DNA of 19,016 bases from Candidatus Aminicenantota bacterium (GTDB lineage Bacteria; Acidobacteriota; Aminicenantia; Aminicenantales; Aminicenantaceae), in assembly GCA_030670375.1 (NCBI GenBank), contig DAOVBT010000007.1, positions 1-19,016 on the forward strand, in the 5' to 3' direction. Shown one piece after another: positions 15,368 to 19,016 of the stretch. Position 1 is the stretch's first letter. Each line of letters starts with the position of its first letter. The translations under genes and the position numbers were made by a program. The notes below the pieces were generated by a model. It was not told where the DNA came from and ran no database searches. It saw nothing but the letters and a program-made list of their open reading frames with translations.

Positions 15368-17445
15368 TGGAATTCCTCCTGGAGATCATCACCGAAGAGA
15401 TGCCTTCCGTTCATGTGAAAGGGGCTCTTATGCAGCTCGAAAATCGCTTGGCGGAAGGTTTAATTGCCAACAAACTTGTTGACGGAAAAGACAGTTTCGG
15501 AAAAATTCGCACCTATGGAACCTGTCGACGCTTGATCTTGCATGGGGGCTTTGTCGAAAAACAACAGGATAAACAGGAAACAATTGTCGGGCCGCCTAGG
15601 TCTGTCGCCTTCACTGAGGACGGCTCTGCAACACCGGCGGCCATCGGATTCGCAAAATCCCAAGGAGTGAACGTAGGCGATTTGGAAATCATACAGACTG
15701 AAAAAGGGGATTATGTTGGAATAAATAAGATCGAAGCGGGAAAACCGACGCCAGACATCCTCGAGCAAATTTTACCAAACATCATAGGTACCCTCTCTTT
15801 CCCGAAAATGATGCGGTGGGGCGATTCTTCTTTCAGATTTTCTCGACCGATCAAAAGCATTTTATGTCTGTTCGACCGGAAATCCCTTCATTTTTCCGTC
15901 AACGGTGTTCCCGCGAAAAATTTCACCACCGGACATAAAATATACAGCCCCAAGAAGCTCAAAGTCGAAACATTTGCAGAGTACAGAGCTCTTTTGAAGC
16001 AGAATGGGGTCGTCATCGATCCGGAAGAGCGCAGAACACAAATCTTGAAGCAAGCAGAAAAGAAACTGGCGCGTTTGGAGGCAAAGCTTCATCCGGACAA
16101 CCAGCTTTTGGAAAAACTCACGTACGATGTTGAGCATCCGTATGTTTTTTTAGGCTGTTTTCCTCAGGAATACCTCAATCTGCCGTTGGAAGTGTTGAGC
16201 ACAGCTATGCGAGAAGGGCAGAGATTATTTTCCGTTCTCAAAGGTAAAAAACAGCTTCCGTATTTCTTGGGTGTGGCAGATGCTTACAAGGATCCCAAAT
16301 TTCTGATTAGAAAGGGAAACGAGAGGGTATTGAAAGCAAGGATGGAGGATGCCAAATTCTTTTGGGAACAGGATGTCATATCATCCCTTAAGGAAAAGTC
16401 CAAAAAACTGGACCAGATCATTTTCCAAGAGCGCCTCGGAAGCTACCAAGATAAGACAGATAGATTGAAAAAGATCGTTGCGTACATTGCAGACAGGTTG
16501 GAGCTCCAAGCGGAAAAGAACGCTGCAACTGGGGCTGCCGAATTGTGCAAGGTGGATCTGATGACGGATATGGTCCGAGAATTCCCCTCCCTCCAGGGAA
16601 AGATGGGAGGGCTTTACGCCAAAGAGGAAGGTTATGCCATTCTTGTTTGGAAGGCCATCTATGAGCATTACCAACCTGTTAGCCTGGATGACTCCTCTCC
16701 TTCTTCGATGACCGGGGCCATCCTGTCTATTGCCGATAAATTGGACACGATCGTTGGAGCAACAGGAGTTGGGATCGAGGTGAGCGGGTCCAAAGATCCT
16801 TTTGGTATCAGAAGGAATGCCCATGGTGTCTGTAAGATCATCCAGGAAAAAAAGTTGAGCTTTTCCTTTCCTCGTTTGTTGGACAAAGTCATCAACACGA
16901 TGAAAGACAGATTGGTGAGAGAAAAAGAGGATGTGAAATATTATGTGTTGGATTTCTTCAAAAGTCGCCTCCAACACATATTTGAGAGTCAAGGATATCG
17001 GTATGATCTGGTGAAAGCCTCTCTCGCTCCCGGTCTCGACAATGTTTACCATTCCTACTTGAGGTTGGAAGCTTTGGACAGCTTGAAAGATAGCCCTCAA
17101 TTCGGACCGATGATAAAAATCGCAAAGAGAGTCAACAACATTCTTCGAAACCAATCCCAGTACAAAGTGAATGAGGAGCTATTGCTTGAAAAACAGGAAA
17201 GAGAGCTTCACACGACATTTTCTATCATACGAGACAATATCCTTCCTATGATTGCTATCGGGGATTTTGCCAAAGTCCAGAGAATGATATTCCGTATGAG
17301 GTCATCGATAAACGATTTTTTTGATCATGTTCTGGTTATGGCCGATGATAAAAGACTCAGAAGGAATCGTTTGGCTCTACTTCAGGAGATAAGTCGACTT
17401 CTTAGCCAAATTGCCGATTATTCCCTGGTCGTGATCGAGGGATAA
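15367..17445 (+). CDS. glyS: Glycyl-tRNA synthetase beta subunit
   Basis: This 692-residue beta subunit recognises tRNA-Gly and completes the alpha2beta2 enzyme. The start MEFLLEIITEEMPSVHVKGAL is the family opening. Further motifs are TYGTCRRLILHG, KMMRWGDSSFRFSRPIKSILCLFD, a central HD-like domain with the signature MTDMVREFPSLQGKMGGLYAKEEG (from about residue 399), and SGSKDPFGIRRNAHGVCKII. A C-terminal DALR-type anticodon-binding domain covers about 580-680 (RMIFRMRSSINDFFDHVLVMADD). The ATG overlaps the glyQ TGA by one base. A TTG 3 nt earlier has better spacing to the AGGAGG and is a possible alternative. It is the last gene of the operon. The convergent pilZ-type gene ends only 9 nt away, and no hairpin terminator is visible between them. 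Confidence 0.95.
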   Translation: MEFLLEIITEEMPSVHVKGALMQLENRLAEGLIANKLVDGKDSFGKIRTYGTCRRLILHGGFVEKQQDKQETIVGPPRSVAFTEDGSATPAAIGFAKSQGVNVGDLEIIQTEKGDYVGINKIEAGKPTPDILEQILPNIIGTLSFPKMMRWGDSSFRFSRPIKSILCLFDRKSLHFSVNGVPAKNFTTGHKIYSPKKLKVETFAEYRALLKQNGVVIDPEERRTQILKQAEKKLARLEAKLHPDNQLLEKLTYDVEHPYVFLGCFPQEYLNLPLEVLSTAMREGQRLFSVLKGKKQLPYFLGVADAYKDPKFLIRKGNERVLKARMEDAKFFWEQDVISSLKEKSKKLDQIIFQERLGSYQDKTDRLKKIVAYIADRLELQAEKNAATGAAELCKVDLMTDMVREFPSLQGKMGGLYAKEEGYAILVWKAIYEHYQPVSLDDSSPSSMTGAILSIADKLDTIVGATGVGIEVSGSKDPFGIRRNAHGVCKIIQEKKLSFSFPRLLDKVINTMKDRLVREKEDVKYYVLDFFKSRLQHIFESQGYRYDLVKASLAPGLDNVYHSYLRLEALDSLKDSPQFGPMIKIAKRVNNILRNQSQYKVNEELLLEKQERELHTTFSIIRDNILPMIAIGDFAKVQRMIFRMRSSINDFFDHVLVMADDKRLRRNRLALLQEISRLLSQIADYSLVVIEG

Positions 17446-17454
17446 GCAGAAGGG

Positions 17455-17898
17455 TTACCCGTCAGTTTCGAATTCTTCCTTGGGAGATTTGGATCGTTCG
17501 TTTTGGTCAGAGGGTGCGAACTTTTGCTCAAGAGCTATGATTTTCACCAATGAACCGGGATAATTCTGACCCTTCTTTTCACCATACGGTCTAAACTGAG
17601 CTCCGATTTGGTATTTGTAGCTCATTCCAACATGTGGAGCCACCCAACGGATAAGTCCGTTGAGCTCCAATGGAATCCTTTCTCCTGGGATGGATATTTT
17701 CAGCATTATCGGGGTGCCGATTTGCAACTCCTCTTGAGAAAGGAATCGGAGACCACCCCGGCTGATATCGATTGCTGGACAAAATTCCTCTCCGTATGAA
17801 GATTTTGTGAGAAAAGGTTTCTTCAATTTGTAGCTAACAGTTGCTCCTGGGATTTCAAATCGTATACAAGTTCGCCTCTCGATGCCTTCATAATCCAT
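17455..17898 (-). CDS. PilZ domain protein, predicted c-di-GMP binder
   Basis: The 147-residue cytoplasmic protein is essentially one PilZ domain (about 6-120). Both c-di-GMP-binding elements are present: the arginine motif R9-x3-R13 in ERRTCIRFEI, and D44-x-S46-x-x-G49 in AIDISRGGLRF. The later strand LNGLIRWVAP and GAQFRPYGEKK also fit the fold. The C-terminal 25 or so residues are charged and probably disordered. A stand-alone PilZ protein usually acts as an adaptor that responds to the second messenger and then controls motility, exopolysaccharide or secretion. No diguanylate cyclase or phosphodiesterase gene is in the window, so the target is unknown. The ATG at 17898 has an AGGAGG (17904-17909) 5 nt upstream. 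The gene is convergent with glyS. Confidence 0.88.
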   Translation of the reverse strand: MDYEGIERRTCIRFEIPGATVSYKLKKPFLTKSSYGEEFCPAIDISRGGLRFLSQEELQIGTPIMLKISIPGERIPLELNGLIRWVAPHVGMSYKYQIGAQFRPYGEKKGQNYPGSLVKIIALEQKFAPSDQNERSKSPKEEFETDG

Positions 17899-17903
17899 TC
17901 AAA

Positions 17904-17909
17904 CCTCCT
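17904..17909 (-). promoter_or_regulatory. Ribosome binding site for the PilZ gene
   Basis: On the minus strand AGGAGG lies 5 nt before the ATG at 17898 and fixes the start. Confidence 0.65.
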
Positions 17910-18059
17910 CTTGTGTGACCAGTTGTGTGTTCTTGCTCTCAAGATTGTTTTTTAGCATATGTCAATTTTATATCAAAAGTCAATCCAAACCGTCTTTATT
18001 TGCCTGCTATGTTTCGACACAATCCCAACCTTACCAATAATTGAGTCGCTTGAAAAGCC

Positions 18060-18196
18060 CAAACCTTGACATTGGACATTTCATAAATTCCAGACAATCA
18101 ATTGGACTTATATAAGGTTTAGAAATATTTTGCTAGCTAAGGGCAAGAGATTTGTTTTATGAATCAGGTATCAAGAATGTCCAATGTCAAGGTTTG
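18060..18196. repeat. 21-bp perfect inverted repeat bounding a 137-bp MITE/REP-like unit
   Basis: The left arm 18060-18080 (CAAACCTTGACATT...) is the exact reverse complement of 18176-18196 and also of 18227-18247, because the right arm lies within a 51-bp duplicated unit. The 95-nt interior contains a nested 8-bp dyad, so RNA or single-stranded DNA could fold into a long bulged hairpin. There is no transposase gene and no clear target duplication beside the arms. The arm itself contains a small palindrome, GTCAA-GGT-TTGAC. A non-autonomous element mobilised by a transposase elsewhere is an inference. Confidence 0.7.
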
Positions 18197-18261
18197 ACCC
18201 CGGATTACCCTGAATCAGGTATCAAGAATGTCCAATGTCAAGGTTTGACCCCGGATTACCC
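18160..18261 (+). repeat. Perfect tandem duplication of a 51-bp unit
   Basis: Unit one (18160-18210) and unit two (18211-18261) are identical over all 51 bases. Each begins TGAATCAGGTATCAAG, runs through the inverted-repeat arm and ends GACCCCGGATTACCC. A further 9-bp partial copy, GGATTACCG, follows at 18262-18270. The unit is 17 codons long, which creates a spurious open frame with a repeated 17-residue peptide. Perfect identity points to recent duplication. Confidence 0.9.
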
Positions 18262-18311
18262 GGATTACCGACAGAAAAAATACCGAAAGGGAATTTTGGA
18301 AAGCTGCCCCT

Positions 18312-19016
18312 CTAGAATATGTCAATCATTCTGGCAAGCGATGCTTTACCTCTATAATCTGGCAAAAGTATAGGGGCTCTTCTCTCAGGTTTTCCGCCAG
18401 CTATTTTAAGCAAATTGACATATTTTTTAACGTGCTCCAGCGATATATTTCCAATCTTTTTTGCTTTTTTCACATATTTCGCAGCATAGATCCCAGATCT
18501 CCTCCCAAATACCATGCAGTCGAGAGTTGAATTGCCCATAAGCCTGTTTTTGCCATGGACTCCACCGGATATTTCACCTGATACAAAAAGTCCTTCTACA
18601 TTTGTTTTCCCTTCGGGATCTGTTTCAACTCCTCCATTTTGATAATGTAGGGTAGGAAAGACCAGAACCGGATCTTCTCGCATGTCAATATCAAATCTAT
18701 CGAACATTCTTTTCATTCCTGGAAAAGCCTTCTCTATGGTCCCCTCCCCATTTTTGATTTCGATCATGGGAGTATCGAGCCAGATACCTCTCATACCTGT
18801 AGGGGTTTGAATGCCTTTATTTTTTACATAACACTCTTTTATGAAAGAAGAGGCTTCTACATCTCTTGGTTCGAGTGGAAAAACGAATGCTTCTCCATCT
18901 ATATTGACGGGTTGAGCTCCCATACTCCTCAGTTTTTCAGTAAGAAGAAGACCGACTATCTGAGGTGGGTATGCAGCTCCCGTAGGATGATATTGTACTG
19001 TATCCACATCTCTCAG
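18312..19016 (-). CDS. Fumarate reductase/succinate dehydrogenase-type flavoprotein, C-terminal part (5' end cut by window)
   Basis: The frame is open to the right edge, so the upstream part (FAD Rossmann region) is outside the window. The GTG at 19005-19007 is internal. The visible 234 residues start at the catalytic-domain motif LRDVDTVQYHPTG and include LEPRDVEASSFI, FPTLHYQNGGVETDPEGKTNVEGLFVSGEISGGVHGKNRLMGNSTLD and VFGRRSG. These are the substrate-binding H and T of HPTG, the HY-x2-GG loop and the NRL arginine plus FAD-binding region of the SdhA/FrdA/aspartate-oxidase family. Only about 80 residues follow the NRL motif, ending LLPDYRGKASLARMIDIF and TAG, so the long helical C-terminal domain of classical SdhA is absent. 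Shorter fumarate-reductase-like flavoproteins of anaerobes seem a closer fit. The partner iron-sulfur subunit would be expected nearby but is not seen here. Confidence 0.82.
   Translation of the reverse strand: MRDVDTVQYHPTGAAYPPQIVGLLLTEKLRSMGAQPVNIDGEAFVFPLEPRDVEASSFIKECYVKNKGIQTPTGMRGIWLDTPMIEIKNGEGTIEKAFPGMKRMFDRFDIDMREDPVLVFPTLHYQNGGVETDPEGKTNVEGLFVSGEISGGVHGKNRLMGNSTLDCMVFGRRSGIYAAKYVKKAKKIGNISLEHVKKYVNLLKIAGGKPERRAPILLPDYRGKASLARMIDIF

Larger units (their letters stand above)
17899..18311. other. 413-nt non-coding region with a repeat element
   Basis: This gap lies between the PilZ gene start and the end of the flavoprotein gene. Next to the PilZ gene (17899-18000) it is AT-rich and probably holds that gene's promoter. 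A minus-strand TTGACA lies near 17958-17963 but no convincing -10 follows it. From 18060 to 18261 it holds the inverted and tandem repeats listed separately. Between the inverted arms are a perfect 10-bp palindrome CTTATATAAG (18107-18116) and a nested 8-bp dyad TTCATAAA/TTTATGAA (18080-18087, 18156-18163). The last 50 nt before the flavoprotein stop show nothing recognisable. I see no tRNA, CRISPR array or protein gene here. Confidence 0.7.

Noticed and set aside
16381..17154. Long antisense open frame (257 codons) within glyS
   Set aside because: The plus strand encodes well-conserved GlyS motifs throughout. The antisense product resembles nothing and is a shadow.
18160..18261. Possible CRISPR array
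   Set aside because: There are only two units, directly adjacent with no variable spacer, and no cas genes.
18152..18373. Open frame of 73 codons with a twice-repeated 17-residue peptide (ESGIKNVQCQGLTPDYP)
   Set aside because: It is created by the 51-bp tandem DNA repeat, whose length is a multiple of three. It has no ribosome site and runs antisense into the flavoprotein gene, so it is not a protein gene.

Overview
The window is bacterial chromosomal DNA of moderate GC, densely packed with ordinary-looking genes and carrying no rRNA or tRNA gene that I could see. Three features suggest a deep-branching, probably anaerobic, Gram-negative-type bacterium. These are the two-gene P-protein (gcvPA/gcvPB), the alpha2beta2 glycyl-tRNA synthetase (glyQ/glyS), and a GldA/GldF/GldG/DUF4340 ABC module beside FHA-GAF-PP2C and PilZ signalling proteins. 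Acidobacteriota, Aminicenantota or Desulfobacterota-like lineages would fit, but this is inference from gene content and no phylogeny was run.

Layout. (1) Positions 1-1614 (+) hold the 3' part of a membrane protein that resembles the C-terminal end of ADP/ATP-carrier-like MFS transporters, followed by a cytoplasmic HEAT-repeat region. (2) Positions 1720-3454 (+) hold a well-formed promoter and then an FHA-GAF-PP2C (SpoIIE/RsbU-type) signalling phosphatase, interrupted by one in-frame TAG where the family normally has a glutamate. (3) Positions 3451-8068 (-) hold a four-gene translationally coupled operon read right to left: ABC ATPase, ABC-2 permease, GldG-like membrane protein and DUF4340 protein. 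Its last stop codon overlaps the phosphatase stop. (4) Positions 8134-10071 (-) are argS. (5) Positions 10180-17445 (+) are a six-gene operon, gcvT-gcvH-gcvPA-gcvPB-glyQ-glyS, with very short spacers or overlaps. It joins glycine cleavage to glycyl-tRNA charging. (6) Positions 17455-17898 (-) are a PilZ protein convergent with glyS. (7) Positions 17899-18311 form the only long non-coding stretch. It holds a perfect 51-bp tandem duplication and a 21-bp perfect inverted repeat, resembling a small non-autonomous (MITE/REP-like) element. (8) Positions 18312-19016 (-) are the 3' part of a fumarate reductase/succinate dehydrogenase-type flavoprotein that runs off the right edge.

How the genes work together. 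The gcv genes encode all glycine cleavage proteins except the shared dihydrolipoyl dehydrogenase (L protein), and glyQS consumes the same amino acid for translation. The Gld-like module makes a complete ABC-2 exporter core plus two membrane-anchored extracytoplasmic partners of unknown substrate. The two regulatory proteins (FHA-GAF-PP2C and PilZ) suggest phospho-dependent and c-di-GMP signalling, but nothing here ties them to a target. I found no clearly novel system. The items most worth a second look are the amber codon inside the phosphatase gene and the repeat element at about 18.06-18.26 kb.
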